A stretch of 64,000 nt of DNA from Bryobacterales bacterium (lineage in GTDB: Bacteria > Acidobacteriota > Terriglobia > Bryobacterales > Bryobacteraceae). Positions 23,038-31,892 of this stretch are shown here, in pieces (position 1 is the first letter of the stretch; each line of letters starts with the position of its first letter). A program made the position numbers and the translations under genes. The DNA is taken from contig CANFEY010000020.1 in NCBI GenBank assembly GCA_947446025.1, forward strand, positions 1-64,000, read 5' to 3'. Under the pieces are notes generated by a model. It was given only the letters and a program-made list of their open reading frames with translations. It did no database searches and had not been told where the DNA came from.

Positions 23038-25832
23038 GGGAACATTTCGTGCAGCGCCCCACTGCACGAATCGCACACGGTTGTGTATTTCTCGTCTTGA
23101 CCGACCGTGGTGGAGTACTTCCAGCAGCGTTCGCACTTGATGCCGTCGGCCTTCTCGACGGTGACTTGGAAGTCACCAGATTCCAGGATGACCTGCGAGA
23201 CGATGAACAGGGCGGGGAGATCCTCGGCATGGGATTCGAGGACCTGGTGATCGCCGACGGAGATGCGCAGGCGGGCTTCGAGCGGCGCGCCGATGAGTTT
23301 GGCGGCGCGGGCTTCTTCGAGGGCTTTGAGGACGGGCTCGCGGACCTGCATCAGTGCATCCCAGGCGGCGAGCTGTTCCTTCGACAAACCGCTGGCGAGT
23401 TCTTCCGGAGTGGGGAAGAGTGCCAGGTGGACGCTATCCGGTGCCTTGGCCGGCTTGGGGGTGTGCGTCCACACTTCTTCGGCAGTAAACGACATCAACG
23501 GCGCGATGAGGCGCGTCAGCGCATAGTGCACGCGATACAGCGCGGTCTGCCCGCTGCGGCGGGCGTGGCTATGGGTGGCGGAGGTGTAGAGGCGGTCCTT
23601 CAGCACGTCGAAGTAGACGGCGCTAAGGTCCGTGGTGGCGAAATCGTAGATGGCCCGGTAGACCTTGTGAAATTCAAAGGCGTCGTAGTGTACGAGGCAG
23701 CGGCGGACCACGTCTTGGGCGCGGGCGAGGATCCAACGGTCGATCTCAAGCATGTCGGAGGGGGCCACCGAATGCTTCGCGGGTTCGAAATCGGAGAGGT
23801 TGCCGAGCGCGTAGCGGAACGTGTTGCGCAACTTGCGGTAGGCCTCGATGAGACGTTCCAGGATGGTGTCACTGAAGCGGACGTCTTCGGTGAAGTCGAT
23901 GGAGGCGACCCACAGGCGGATGAGTTCGGCTCCGTATTTGTTGACCATCTTCTCGACGGCTTCGGAGCCTTTGGATTTAGAGAGCGCGTGGCCTTCGCCA
24001 TCGAGCGTCCAGCCGTTGGTGGCGCTGGCGCGGTAGGGTGCAGCGCCTTTGAGGCCCACTGCGACAAGCAGCGAACTGTGGAACCAGCCTCGGTATTGGT
24101 CGCCGCCTTCCAGATACATGTCGGCGGGCCAAGGGAGATCGTTCTTTTCGGTGAGCACGGCGAGGTGCGATGCGCCGGAGTCGAACCACACGTCGAGAAT
24201 GTCGTTCTCTTTGCGGAAGGCTTGGCCGCCGCACTTGGAGCATTTGGCGTCGGGTCCAGCGAGTTCAGCGGCGGATTGCGTGTACCAGATGTCGGAGGTG
24301 TGTTCGCGAAATTTGGCGACTACGCTGTCGAGAATTTTGCGGTCGGTGAGCGGCTCATGGCAGCCTTCGCAATAGAACACGGTGATCGGCACACCCCAGA
24401 CGCGCTGGCGCGAGATGCACCAATCCGGGCGCGAGGCCACCATGTTGGAGATGCGCTCTTCGCCCCAGGTGGGCTTCCACTTCACTTGCTTGATGGCTTC
24501 GAGGGCATTCACGCGCAGGCCGTTTTTGTCCATGCCGATGAACCATTGTTCGGTGGCGCGGAAGATGGTCGGCTTGTGGCAGCGCCAGCAGTGCGGGTAG
24601 CTGTGCTCGATTTTGCGTTGTCCCAGGAGGGCACCCGCGGCCTGCATGAGTCCGATTGCAATGGGGTTGCCTTCCCAGATGGTCTTGCCGATGAGTTCTT
24701 CGGGGAGGCGTCCGGCAGCACCTTCGGCGTGGAAGAATTTGCCCGCGCCATCGACCGGGCAGTAGACGGGCAGGCCGTTTTGCAGGCCGATGACGTAGTC
24801 TTCCTGACCGTGGCCGGGGGCGGTGTGGACGGCTCCGGTGCCTTGTTCAAGGGTTACGTGGTCGCCGAGGATGCCCTTAGAGTCCCGCTCCAGGAAGGGG
24901 TGGCGATAGATGGTGCCCTCAAGTTTCGCGCCCTCGAATTCAGCGATGATGTGGGGGGCAGACCAACCGCAGGCTTCGGCAGTGGCGTTGAGCAGTTCGC
25001 GGGCCACGATGTAGACGTCACCTGCCACGTCCACGGCGACGTAGGGGAAGCGTGGGTTGTAGCAGATGCCCAGGTTGGCGGGGATGGTCCAGGGGGTCGT
25101 CGTCCAGATGAGGCCCCAGACTTTCTTGCCTGCTAGCTTCGCATAGATTAACGCGGGGTCGGTGGTGAGGGCGAAGCGGACCCAGATGGACGGGCTGCTG
25201 TGATTCTCATGCTCGACTTCGGCCTCGGCGAGCGCCGTACGGTCATAGATGCACCAGTTGACGGGCTTCAGGCCCTTATAGACCGCACCTTTGTCCAGGA
25301 AGTCCACGAAGGCCTGCGCGATAACGGCTTCGTAGTCGGCGCTCATGGTGAGGTACGGATCTTCCCAGCGGCCAAGCACGCCTAAGCGGATGAAGTCTTT
25401 GCGTTGCAGGTCGACGTATTTCGCGGCGTATTTCCGGCACGCAGCGCGAATTTCCGCCACCGACATGCCGGCCTTCTTGCCGCCCAGTTCGCTATCGACT
25501 TTGAATTCGATGGGCAGGCCGTGGCAATCCCAACCGGGGACGTAGGGGGAATCGAAGCCCTCCATCGTTTTCAGCTTGACGATGAAATCCTTGAGCAGTT
25601 TGTTGAGCGCGTGGCCCAGGTGGATGTTGCCGTTCGCGTAAGGCGGGCCGTCATGCAGGATGTAGGTGGGGCGGCCCTTGCGGGCCTCGCGGATGCGCTG
25701 GTAGAGCCCGGCTTCGTCCCAACGGGCGAGCATTTTGGGTTCCATCTGGCTCAAATTCGCCTTCATGGAGAAGTCGGTTTTCGGCAGATGAACGGTCTTT
25801 TTTAAGTCGAAGGGCTGAGTTTCGTCGGGCAT
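23034..25832 (-). CDS. ileS: Isoleucyl-tRNA synthetase
   Basis: The protein is 932 aa from the ATG at 25832, or 938 aa from an ATG at 25850. It has the class I signatures PYANGNIHLGHALNK (HIGH) and ALSKSKGSEA (KMSKS), the WDCHGLPIE element, an editing domain and a C-terminal zinc finger with CERCWKY and CDSC. It charges tRNA-Ile with isoleucine. The shorter start matches the usual short leader before the LKKTVHLPKTDF segment. It is the first gene of an operon with lspA. Confidence 0.95.
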   Translation of the reverse strand: MPDETQPFDLKKTVHLPKTDFSMKANLSQMEPKMLARWDEAGLYQRIREARKGRPTYILHDGPPYANGNIHLGHALNKLLKDFIVKLKTMEGFDSPYVPGWDCHGLPIEFKVDSELGGKKAGMSVAEIRAACRKYAAKYVDLQRKDFIRLGVLGRWEDPYLTMSADYEAVIAQAFVDFLDKGAVYKGLKPVNWCIYDRTALAEAEVEHENHSSPSIWVRFALTTDPALIYAKLAGKKVWGLIWTTTPWTIPANLGICYNPRFPYVAVDVAGDVYIVARELLNATAEACGWSAPHIIAEFEGAKLEGTIYRHPFLERDSKGILGDHVTLEQGTGAVHTAPGHGQEDYVIGLQNGLPVYCPVDGAGKFFHAEGAAGRLPEELIGKTIWEGNPIAIGLMQAAGALLGQRKIEHSYPHCWRCHKPTIFRATEQWFIGMDKNGLRVNALEAIKQVKWKPTWGEERISNMVASRPDWCISRQRVWGVPITVFYCEGCHEPLTDRKILDSVVAKFREHTSDIWYTQSAAELAGPDAKCSKCGGQAFRKENDILDVWFDSGASHLAVLTEKNDLPWPADMYLEGGDQYRGWFHSSLLVAVGLKGAAPYRASATNGWTLDGEGHALSKSKGSEAVEKMVNKYGAELIRLWVASIDFTEDVRFSDTILERLIEAYRKLRNTFRYALGNLSDFEPAKHSVAPSDMLEIDRWILARAQDVVRRCLVHYDAFEFHKVYRAIYDFATTDLSAVYFDVLKDRLYTSATHSHARRSGQTALYRVHYALTRLIAPLMSFTAEEVWTHTPKPAKAPDSVHLALFPTPEELASGLSKEQLAAWDALMQVREPVLKALEEARAAKLIGAPLEARLRISVGDHQVLESHAEDLPALFIVSQVILESGDFQVTVEKADGIKCERCWKYSTTVGQDEKYTTVCDSCSGALHEMFP

Positions 25833-25876
25833 GAGGGGTATTCGTACCATGCTAGCAAACCTAAACCGCTTTTCTA

Positions 25877-25905
25877 TTGACAGAATCAGGCTTTCGGGCT
25901 AACAT
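25877..25905 (+). promoter_or_regulatory. Consensus promoter of the CarD gene, near-leaderless
   Basis: TTGACA (25877-25882), a 17-base spacer and TAACAT (25900-25905) are followed after eight bases by the ATG at 25914. Transcription should start within a base or two of the start codon. No SD is present. Confidence 0.7.
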
Positions 25906-25913
25906 TCCACCTA

Positions 25914-26435
25914 ATGACTTTCCAGGTTGGAGAGCGCGTGGTGTACCCCAATCACGGGGTGGCCTTAGTTGAGAACATCAGCAGCCGCGCGTTCGCCGGC
26001 CAGCATGAGCGGTTTTATCTGCTCAAGCTCCCCGCCAATTGCGCCACGGTTTGCGCCAAGGTGATGGTCCCGTTTTCGAATGTGGGCGGGTTGCGGTTAC
26101 GCAAGGTAACGCGCAACGGTGAGATGGCCCGGGTGGTGCAGTTCCTTTCGGAAGGCCGCTGCGGCAAGCATCGCGATTGGAAAGACCGCTTCAAAGACAA
26201 CACAGACAAGATGGCTGACGGCAGTCCGCTGGCGGTGGCTGAGGTGCTCAAGAGCTTGCTGGAGCAGCAGGTGACCAAGGTCCTCAGCTTCCGCGAAAAG
26301 CGCATGCTCGACCGGGCCCGGCATATGCTGATGACGGAATTGTCGACGTCGCGCGGGATGAGCGACCACGAGGCGGCGGGGGTTCTGGAGAAAGCGCTGG
26401 CGAAGGCGCAGCTGCATTTCCCGGAGGCGATGTAG
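25914..26435 (+). CDS. carD: CarD-like transcription regulator
   Basis: This 173-aa protein starts with the RNA-polymerase-interacting Tudor-like domain (FQVGERVVYPNHGVALVENI, FYLLKL, KVMVPFSNVGGLRLRKV), followed by a helical DNA-binding region (DWKDRFKDNTDKMADGSPL, KVLSFREKRMLDRARHML). CarD/CdnL proteins stabilise the open complex at sigma-A promoters such as rRNA promoters. The gene has the best sigma-70 promoter in the window and is divergent from ileS. Confidence 0.9.
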   Translation: MTFQVGERVVYPNHGVALVENISSRAFAGQHERFYLLKLPANCATVCAKVMVPFSNVGGLRLRKVTRNGEMARVVQFLSEGRCGKHRDWKDRFKDNTDKMADGSPLAVAEVLKSLLEQQVTKVLSFREKRMLDRARHMLMTELSTSRGMSDHEAAGVLEKALAKAQLHFPEAM

Positions 26436-26484
26436 GCAAGCCCTGTCCATGCCAAAGCTTCCCGGCTAACGGGCGCGAGGGCGG

Positions 26485-27144
26485 CTAGGAAAACGTTACG
26501 CCGGTGTAAAGGTCTGCGAGGGACACCGTGCAATCCAGGCTGTGGAAACGGCAGACCGCGTCGAGGCCGACGTATTCTGAGAACTCGCCCAACTCTCCGC
26601 TGGGTTTGCGTCCGTAGATTTCGACGCGGGGTTCGGTCGGAGAGATGAAGGCGTACTCTCTTAGAGACGCGATCTTGCGGTATTCGGCGGATTTGAAGCC
26701 TCGGTCGTAGGCTTCCGTGGAGGGGGAGAGGACTTCGACGACGATGGCAGGGTTGGTGATGACGTGGGTGGTTCCCTCAGCGAATTGAAGCTCGCCGCAG
26801 ACTAGAGTGACATCTGGATAGGCGTAAAGTCCACCTCTGGAGACTCGAATTTTAAGGTCACTGCCGTAGACGCCGCAAGATTTGCCCTTTAGGCCAATCC
26901 GCAATTCACTTCCAATCGCGTTTGCAAGCAGCGCGTGTGTGGGGCTGCCCCCGGACATGGCGAACATCGCGCCACGGTAGAACTCGCTCCTGAATTCAGC
27001 CTTCTCTTCAATGGCGAGGTATTCTTCGTCGGAAAGCTTGGTCTGCGGCTGGGCGGAGATGACTCCAGTGTAACGCGCTCTAGCGCCGGCCCGACGCTTT
27101 CGAGCGCACGGGAATTCTACGCGTAGCTGGAGGCGGCGTTGCAA
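26485..27144 (-). CDS. Uma2 family (DUF820) restriction-like nuclease
   Basis: The core has the Uma2 pattern: KLSDEEYLAIEEKAEFRSEF, YPDVTLVCGE, NPAIVVEVLSPSTEAYDRG and K..EYRKIASLREYAFI. This is a PD-(D/E)xK-like nuclease fold often found as solitary genes; the function is poorly known. The only standard start upstream of the core is a TTG at 27144, 27 codons before the expected start near SAQPQTKL. The true start is uncertain. Confidence 0.8.
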   Translation of the reverse strand: MQRRLQLRVEFPCARKRRAGARARYTGVISAQPQTKLSDEEYLAIEEKAEFRSEFYRGAMFAMSGGSPTHALLANAIGSELRIGLKGKSCGVYGSDLKIRVSRGGLYAYPDVTLVCGELQFAEGTTHVITNPAIVVEVLSPSTEAYDRGFKSAEYRKIASLREYAFISPTEPRVEIYGRKPSGELGEFSEYVGLDAVCRFHSLDCTVSLADLYTGVTFS

Positions 27145-27266
27145 AGCGATAGCTGAGGGCCACCAGGCTGGTGGTTTTCAGCCACCTCTCGCGGCGATGT
27201 TCCTGAGTAGTTTCTATTGTTTACCTTTGGCACGTTGCGTGCATCCGATAAGGCATGGAGGCTTCC

Positions 27267-29270
27267 ATGAAAACGGCTCTGGTATTTGCGATGCTGGCGG
27301 TTCCGGTGTGGGCGCAGAATTACGACGAAGGTGACGACCCCGAGCATGGCGTCGCGCGCATCAGCTTGCTCAGTGGCGACGTCACCGTGCAACGAGGCGA
27401 TACCGGCGAAGTGGTGGCTGGTGAGTTGAATGCACCGCTGGTGGCGCTGGACCACGTTCTGACGGGTGCGGGTGCCCGGGCGGAAATTCAGTTCGACTAC
27501 GCGAACATGATCCGGCTGGGAGCGGTGAGCGAGATCCGCATCAATGAGCTGAAGGACAACGACTACTTCATCCAGATCGCGGAGGGCACGGCGACGTTCC
27601 GCGTACTGCGAGACACGAAGGCTCGCATTGAGATCAGCACGCCGACGGTTTCGGTGCTGCCGATGGAGAAGGGCGTCTATCGCATCACGGTGCGGCCGGA
27701 CGGGGCTACCGAAGTTACGGTGCGCGACGGACGGGCCGACATCTACTCGCCGGGTGGCACCGAAACCCTACGCGAAGGCAAGACGCTGCAAGCGCGCGGC
27801 ACCGCGCAGAACCCCGAGTTCATGGTCCGCAACGCCATGGGCAAGGATGATTGGGACCGCTGGAATGAAGACCGCGACCGGGACCTCGAACGCAGCAAGA
27901 GCTATCAATACGTGAGCCGCGACATCTACGGAGCGGACGATCTCGACAATCACGGCCGCTGGGTCTACGATTCGCCCTACGGCTGGGTGTGGGTGCCCAA
28001 CGTCACCACCACGTGGGCTCCGTATCGCGTGGGTCGCTGGAGCTGGGTGAATTACTACGGCTGGACGTGGGTCAGCGGCGACCCTTGGGGTTGGGCTCCG
28101 TATCACTACGGCAATTGGTATTCGAGCTCCTACGGCTGGGCCTGGTATCCGGGCGCGGTCAGCAACCGCTACTACTGGCGGCCCGCGCTGGTCGGCTTCT
28201 TCGGCTGGGGCAATCGCAACGTCAACCTCAGTATCGGAGTCGGCTTCGGTTACGGCAACATCGGCTGGGTGCCGCTCGCGCCGTATGAGATTTACAACCC
28301 CTGGTATGGACCGCGTTATCGCAACAACACCAACGTCGTGGTGGTCAACAACATCAACATTGTGAACGTGTATCGCAATGCGCGCCAGAACGGCGGACGC
28401 GATGGGATCACCAGCGTTAACAGCGGGAACTTTGGGCGGGGGCGGGTGGATAACGTGCGCGTGACCAACACCGATCTGACGCGTGCAGGCCGGGTGCAAG
28501 GTCCCGTCCCGCTGGAGGCCTCGCGGGAGAGCCGCCGCTATTCGGAACGCGCGGCTGCGCCGGAAGCGGCGGCACGCGTGAACAACACCCGGGACCGGAC
28601 GTTTGCTACGGCGAACGTGGATCGGTCGCGACGCGGAGGCGAGGCGGCGGTTACCAACGCGCCGACGCCGGTTGTGGATCGGGGGCAGGGAAATAGGCCC
28701 GATCCGGCGACGCGCACCAATGCAGGCCGCGCGCCCACGACCTCGACGCCGAGTGCTCCGGCGGATACGGGTTGGCGGCGGTTTGATCCTGGAACGTCGG
28801 CTCCGGCGGATCGGGGTGCGGACATCCGGGCTATAGGCGGACGCAGGGAGTCCTCCGTCGTTCCGGAGAGAGCGGTGCCGGAGAGAGCCGTGGATGACAA
28901 CCGTTCGCGCAGAGCGGTGGACCCCGCGCCGCGTGTGGAGCAGCCGGTGGACACTCGTGCTCGACGGAGCGTGGAAACTGCTCCGCGGGTTTCCGCCCCG
29001 CAGGTTCCACAAGTCGACCCGCAGCAGCGTTCGCGCCGGGAGAGCCAGCCGGTGCAGATCAACCCTCCCATCGTGCGCGAGCGTGCGCCGGCACCTCCCG
29101 CGCGGCAAGAGATGCCGAGCGCGCCGGTCCGGTCGATGCCTCGCGCCGATAGCGGTGACCGGGGAGGACCAGCGCCTGCGCCTTCCGCTCGGTCGGCGGG
29201 GCGCGAACGGGGAGCAGTTCCCGCCGCTCCTGCGAACGAGGGCGGCGGGGATCGCGGTCGGCGGCGGTAG
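27267..29270 (+). CDS. Secreted FecR-domain protein with DUF6600 WYG-rich region
   Basis: The protein (667 aa) has a signal peptide (MKTALVFAMLAVPVWAQ), a FecR-like beta domain (about 30-180: RISLLSGDVTVQRGDT, FRVLRDTKARIEISTPTVSVL) and a Trp/Tyr/Gly-rich region of DUF6600 type (WVYDSPYGWVWVPNVTTTWA and repeats to WYGPRYRN). A long Arg/Pro/Ala-rich low-complexity tail follows from about 360. It is probably a cell-surface or periplasmic structural protein. GGAGG lies five bases before the ATG at 27267, which is preferred over 27255. Confidence 0.85.
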   Translation: MKTALVFAMLAVPVWAQNYDEGDDPEHGVARISLLSGDVTVQRGDTGEVVAGELNAPLVALDHVLTGAGARAEIQFDYANMIRLGAVSEIRINELKDNDYFIQIAEGTATFRVLRDTKARIEISTPTVSVLPMEKGVYRITVRPDGATEVTVRDGRADIYSPGGTETLREGKTLQARGTAQNPEFMVRNAMGKDDWDRWNEDRDRDLERSKSYQYVSRDIYGADDLDNHGRWVYDSPYGWVWVPNVTTTWAPYRVGRWSWVNYYGWTWVSGDPWGWAPYHYGNWYSSSYGWAWYPGAVSNRYYWRPALVGFFGWGNRNVNLSIGVGFGYGNIGWVPLAPYEIYNPWYGPRYRNNTNVVVVNNINIVNVYRNARQNGGRDGITSVNSGNFGRGRVDNVRVTNTDLTRAGRVQGPVPLEASRESRRYSERAAAPEAAARVNNTRDRTFATANVDRSRRGGEAAVTNAPTPVVDRGQGNRPDPATRTNAGRAPTTSTPSAPADTGWRRFDPGTSAPADRGADIRAIGGRRESSVVPERAVPERAVDDNRSRRAVDPAPRVEQPVDTRARRSVETAPRVSAPQVPQVDPQQRSRRESQPVQINPPIVRERAPAPPARQEMPSAPVRSMPRADSGDRGGPAPAPSARSAGRERGAVPAAPANEGGGDRGRRR

Positions 29271-29277
29271 TTACTCA

Positions 29278-29347
29278 GAGCGCAGCGTAGCTGACGGGTG
29301 CGGCTCAGATTCAGCGTTGTTACCGGGCCGCGACCGTTAGGGCGCAG
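29278..29347. repeat. Degenerate dispersed inverted-repeat element
   Basis: The segment from AGCGCAGCGTAGCTGACGGG to CCGCGACCGTTAGGGCGCAG has imperfectly complementary ends. It shares GCGGCTCAG and CCGCGACCGTTAGGG-type blocks with the long inverted repeat at 45398-45495. Confidence 0.4.
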
Positions 29348-29379
29348 CTGAAGTACCGCTATTTCATTTCGTAATGTGG

Positions 29380-29385
29380 TACGTT
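29380..29385 (+). promoter_or_regulatory. -10-like hexamer TACGTT, leaderless arrangement
   Basis: TACGTT ends seven bases before the ATG at 29393, with no SD between. Confidence 0.4.
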
Positions 29386-29392
29386 CAGTTTC

Positions 29393-30559
29393 ATGACGCA
29401 TCGGTGGCTGGTTGCTCTGCTCTTCACGGCGATGGGATGGGCCCAGCAAGTCCCCGCGCCTGGGATTCCAGTCCCGCCGTTAGGCAACGGACCGTTCATC
29501 ATTGACACCGCGGAACAGCACAAAGTCAAGATCAGCGTCGTCGCCCGGGGCATTCCGCATCCGTTCAGCTTGGCGTTTCTCTCCGGCGGCGACATGCTGG
29601 TAACCGAGCGTGCGGGTAAACTGCGGCTGATCCGCAACGGAATCCTGCTGCCGGAGCCGGTGAAGGGCGTCCCAGCAGTGCGCGCGGCGGGCGGGGGACT
29701 GCTCGACATCGTGCCCGACCCCAACTTCGCCACCAACAAGCGGCTCTACTTCACCTTCAGCAAGCCTGTCGGCACGGGCACGGATGCGATGACGGTGCTG
29801 GCGCGGGCTCGCTGGGAAGGTGACGCGCTGGTCAATGTCGAAGAGCTGGTGATCGGCAGCGCGAAGGCCCGCAGCAGCGGAGCGCGCATGGCGTTCAAAG
29901 ACGGTTTGATTTACATGACCACCGGCGGGCCGTTCGACAACGACTCACAGGAACCGGGCAGCATCTACGGGAAGGTTCTGCGCGTGACCATGGACGGCAA
30001 ACCCGCTCCCGGCAATCCGTTCCTCGGAAAGGCGGGCGCTCGCGAAGAGGTTTACAGCATGGGCCACCGCGATCAGCTCGGCCTGACGATTCATCCGGTG
30101 ACCGGCGCGGTGCTGGCAGTCGAGCACGGCCCCAACGGAGGGGACGAGATGAATGTAATCGAGGCCGGCAAGAACTACGGCTGGCCGCTGGTGAGCTATG
30201 GGCGGCAGTACGACGGGTCACTGGTGGCGGACAAGCCGACTCGCGAAGGCATCACCGATCCCACGGTGCTGTGGATTCCGTCCATCGCGCCGTCGGGGCT
30301 ACTGGTGTACTCAGGCGACAAGTTGCCGGCATGGAAAGGCAACCTCTTCGTCGGCAGTAATCGCGAAGGCGAGATCCCCGGCACAGGCCACCTGGAGCGC
30401 GTGGTGTTCAACGACAAACTCCAAGAGCTGCGCCGCGAGTCGATGTTCACCGAGCTACACCAGCGCATCCGCGATGTGCGCCAGGGTCCAGACGGCTTCA
30501 TCTACGTGATTACCGATGAGAATGACGGCGCGGTGTTAAGGATCGAGCCAGCGAACTAG
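29393..30559 (+). CDS. PQQ-dependent sugar (sorbosone/glucose) dehydrogenase family protein
   Basis: This 388-aa exported protein (signal peptide to about residue 18, MGWAQ) has the six-bladed propeller of the soluble aldose dehydrogenase (YliI/Asd) family: HPFSLAFLSGGDMLVTERAG, GGGLLDIVPDPNFATNKRLY, YSMGHRDQLGLTIHP, EHGPNGGDEMNVIEAGKNYG and GNLFVGSNREGEI. These enzymes oxidise aldose sugars in the periplasm using PQQ. No PQQ synthesis gene is in the window. The 3' end overlaps the convergent PEP-CTERM gene by 4 bp. Confidence 0.87.
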   Translation: MTHRWLVALLFTAMGWAQQVPAPGIPVPPLGNGPFIIDTAEQHKVKISVVARGIPHPFSLAFLSGGDMLVTERAGKLRLIRNGILLPEPVKGVPAVRAAGGGLLDIVPDPNFATNKRLYFTFSKPVGTGTDAMTVLARARWEGDALVNVEELVIGSAKARSSGARMAFKDGLIYMTTGGPFDNDSQEPGSIYGKVLRVTMDGKPAPGNPFLGKAGAREEVYSMGHRDQLGLTIHPVTGAVLAVEHGPNGGDEMNVIEAGKNYGWPLVSYGRQYDGSLVADKPTREGITDPTVLWIPSIAPSGLLVYSGDKLPAWKGNLFVGSNREGEIPGTGHLERVVFNDKLQELRRESMFTELHQRIRDVRQGPDGFIYVITDENDGAVLRIEPAN

Positions 30560-31194
30560 CGCCTTCTTTTGCGCGCGACAGCAAGTAGCCCCAGGCCAGT
30601 GGCGGCCATCAGCCAACTGGCTGGTTCCGGGACCGCTGCGGCGTTATCGAACAATTGGAAGCCAAGTTCGTTGACCGTACTCCCAGGAGCGGGAAGATTT
30701 GGTGTAGAACTTTGCATCGCGTTGCCGCCGGTCAAGCTGCTGATCCCCCAATAGACCTGACCGGAGTTCGCGGTGGTCAGAGTGGCTCCGTCATGCAGCT
30801 CGAGCCAGTAGGTGCCCGGACCGAGTGTCAACGGCACGGCGAGGTTAAAATCTACTTGATAGTAGGAATAGATGAATGCGGGTACCTGTTTCAGGAAGGT
30901 GGGGACAATACCGCTTACCGAACCTGAAGCTACCAAACTTCCCAGGGAACCCGCGGCGTTTTGGTGGAACGCGTAACTGATGGTGCCCGCGAAGTCACCA
31001 TCCACACTCAGCATCCAGAATCGGATGTCTGAGATGTTTGCGGTGCCGCTAAGGACGAAATTGTCGGCGGAGCGAAAAATCGTGATGCTGCGGGCGTCCG
31101 CCTGGTTGGTGTCGGGCGCGCCGTTATCCCAGATAATAGAACCCCAAGCCATCGAACTGGTAGCGAGAAGCGCTACGACTGACAAAACTTTCAT
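30556..31194 (-). CDS. PEP-CTERM sorted secreted protein
   Basis: This 212-aa protein has a signal peptide (MKVLSVVALLATSSMAWG), a beta-rich body without recognised catalytic motifs and a C-terminal PEP-CTERM anchor: VPEPASWLMAATGLGLLAVA followed by RKRRR. Exosortase would cleave near PEP and release it to the cell surface or exopolysaccharide; no exosortase gene is in the window. A strong SD (GGAGG) precedes the ATG at 31194. Confidence 0.88.
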   Translation of the reverse strand: MKVLSVVALLATSSMAWGSIIWDNGAPDTNQADARSITIFRSADNFVLSGTANISDIRFWMLSVDGDFAGTISYAFHQNAAGSLGSLVASGSVSGIVPTFLKQVPAFIYSYYQVDFNLAVPLTLGPGTYWLELHDGATLTTANSGQVYWGISSLTGGNAMQSSTPNLPAPGSTVNELGFQLFDNAAAVPEPASWLMAATGLGLLAVARKRRR

Positions 31195-31247
31195 GAACCC
31201 TCCGGAACTCCTCCCAGAGTGGCACGAAGCGCGGGGCGAAGACTATG

Positions 31248-31268
31248 GGACTATCGTCCTAGTAGTCC
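31248..31268. repeat. Inverted repeat GGACTA-N9-TAGTCC upstream of the PEP-CTERM gene
   Basis: A 6-bp inverted repeat with a 9-base centre lies about 55 bases before the PEP-CTERM start and next to the dif-like site. It may be an operator; there is no direct evidence for a binding protein. Confidence 0.4.
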
Positions 31269-31275
31269 GTCCATA

Positions 31276-31303
31276 TTACGACATAATATACGTTATCGGA
31301 AGA
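31276..31303 (-). other. dif: Candidate dif (XerC/XerD recombination) site
   Basis: Read on the minus strand the 28-mer is TCTTCCGATAA / CGTATA / TTATGTCGTAA. It has the 11-6-11 dif layout and shares an uninterrupted GTATATTATGT with the E. coli dif core. Its left arm resembles the ACTTCCTAGAA arm of B. subtilis dif. It lies near the point where + strand GC skew changes sign. The left arm overlaps the last codons and stop of the HAD gene, which is unusual for dif. Confidence 0.55.
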
Positions 31304-31892
31304 TAATGCCGGCGAGGTGTTGGCGCAGCGCGGCCGGCATGCTCTCCACTGAAACCACCCGCAGGACCTCCAACCCCGCGGCGAGTCCCGATGCGATTCC
31401 GGCTTCTGAGTCCTCTATCACCAACGGGCTGCGGACGCCCAAGCGCCCTACGGCGAGCAGGTACGGGTCCGGTGCCGGCTTCAGGTGTTGCACATCATTA
31501 CCGCAGACAATCGTGTCAAACAAAGGGAGTAAGCCGGCACGCTCGATGGGCGGGAGGATCTCGGTTTGAAAGCTGGAGGAAACCACCGCCATGCGGTACG
31601 AACCGGCTAACTCGCGCAATAGGCCGAGCGTCTCGGCCAAGAACGGCGGATGTTCCTCTAGACCCTGACGGAATAGCGCCTGCTTCCGCGCGACGGCTTG
31701 GGCGGGCTCCGGTAACTTCAAGCGCTGAGCGACGACTGGGTCGGCAATTCCAACGCATTGCTTGAGGTATTCTTCCCAAGTGAATTGAATTCCATAGGGT
31801 TCCAGGACCGCATTCCAGCTCGTGTGATGCACACGTTCCGTGTCAGCCAGGACTCCGTCGAAGTCGAACAAGAGGGCGTCGGGCTTCCTCAC
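31293..31892 (-). CDS. HAD-superfamily phosphatase/phosphoglucomutase-like
   Basis: The GTG at 31892 overlaps the preceding stop as GTGA and gives a 199-aa protein with all four HAD motifs: LFDFDGVLADTE, VVSSSFQTE, LKPAPDPYL and VIEDSEAGIAS. The small helical cap (WNAVLEPYGIQFTWEEYLK) is that of the beta-phosphoglucomutase/sugar-phosphatase group. It probably acts on a phosphorylated sugar. It is coupled to the M48 protease gene. The last four codons lie in the dif-like sequence. Confidence 0.85.
   Translation of the reverse strand: MRKPDALLFDFDGVLADTERVHHTSWNAVLEPYGIQFTWEEYLKQCVGIADPVVAQRLKLPEPAQAVARKQALFRQGLEEHPPFLAETLGLLRELAGSYRMAVVSSSFQTEILPPIERAGLLPLFDTIVCGNDVQHLKPAPDPYLLAVGRLGVRSPLVIEDSEAGIASGLAAGLEVLRVVSVESMPAALRQHLAGIIFR

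Noticed and set aside
23049-25136. Very long open frame (695 codons) on the + strand opposite ileS
   Set aside because: It is the antisense shadow of ileS in high-GC sequence; its product is an irregular Gly/Asp/Val-rich string with no domain.
27768-29108. 446-codon minus-strand frame opposite the FecR/DUF6600 gene
   Set aside because: It is an Arg/Pro/His-rich shadow of the repetitive + strand gene.
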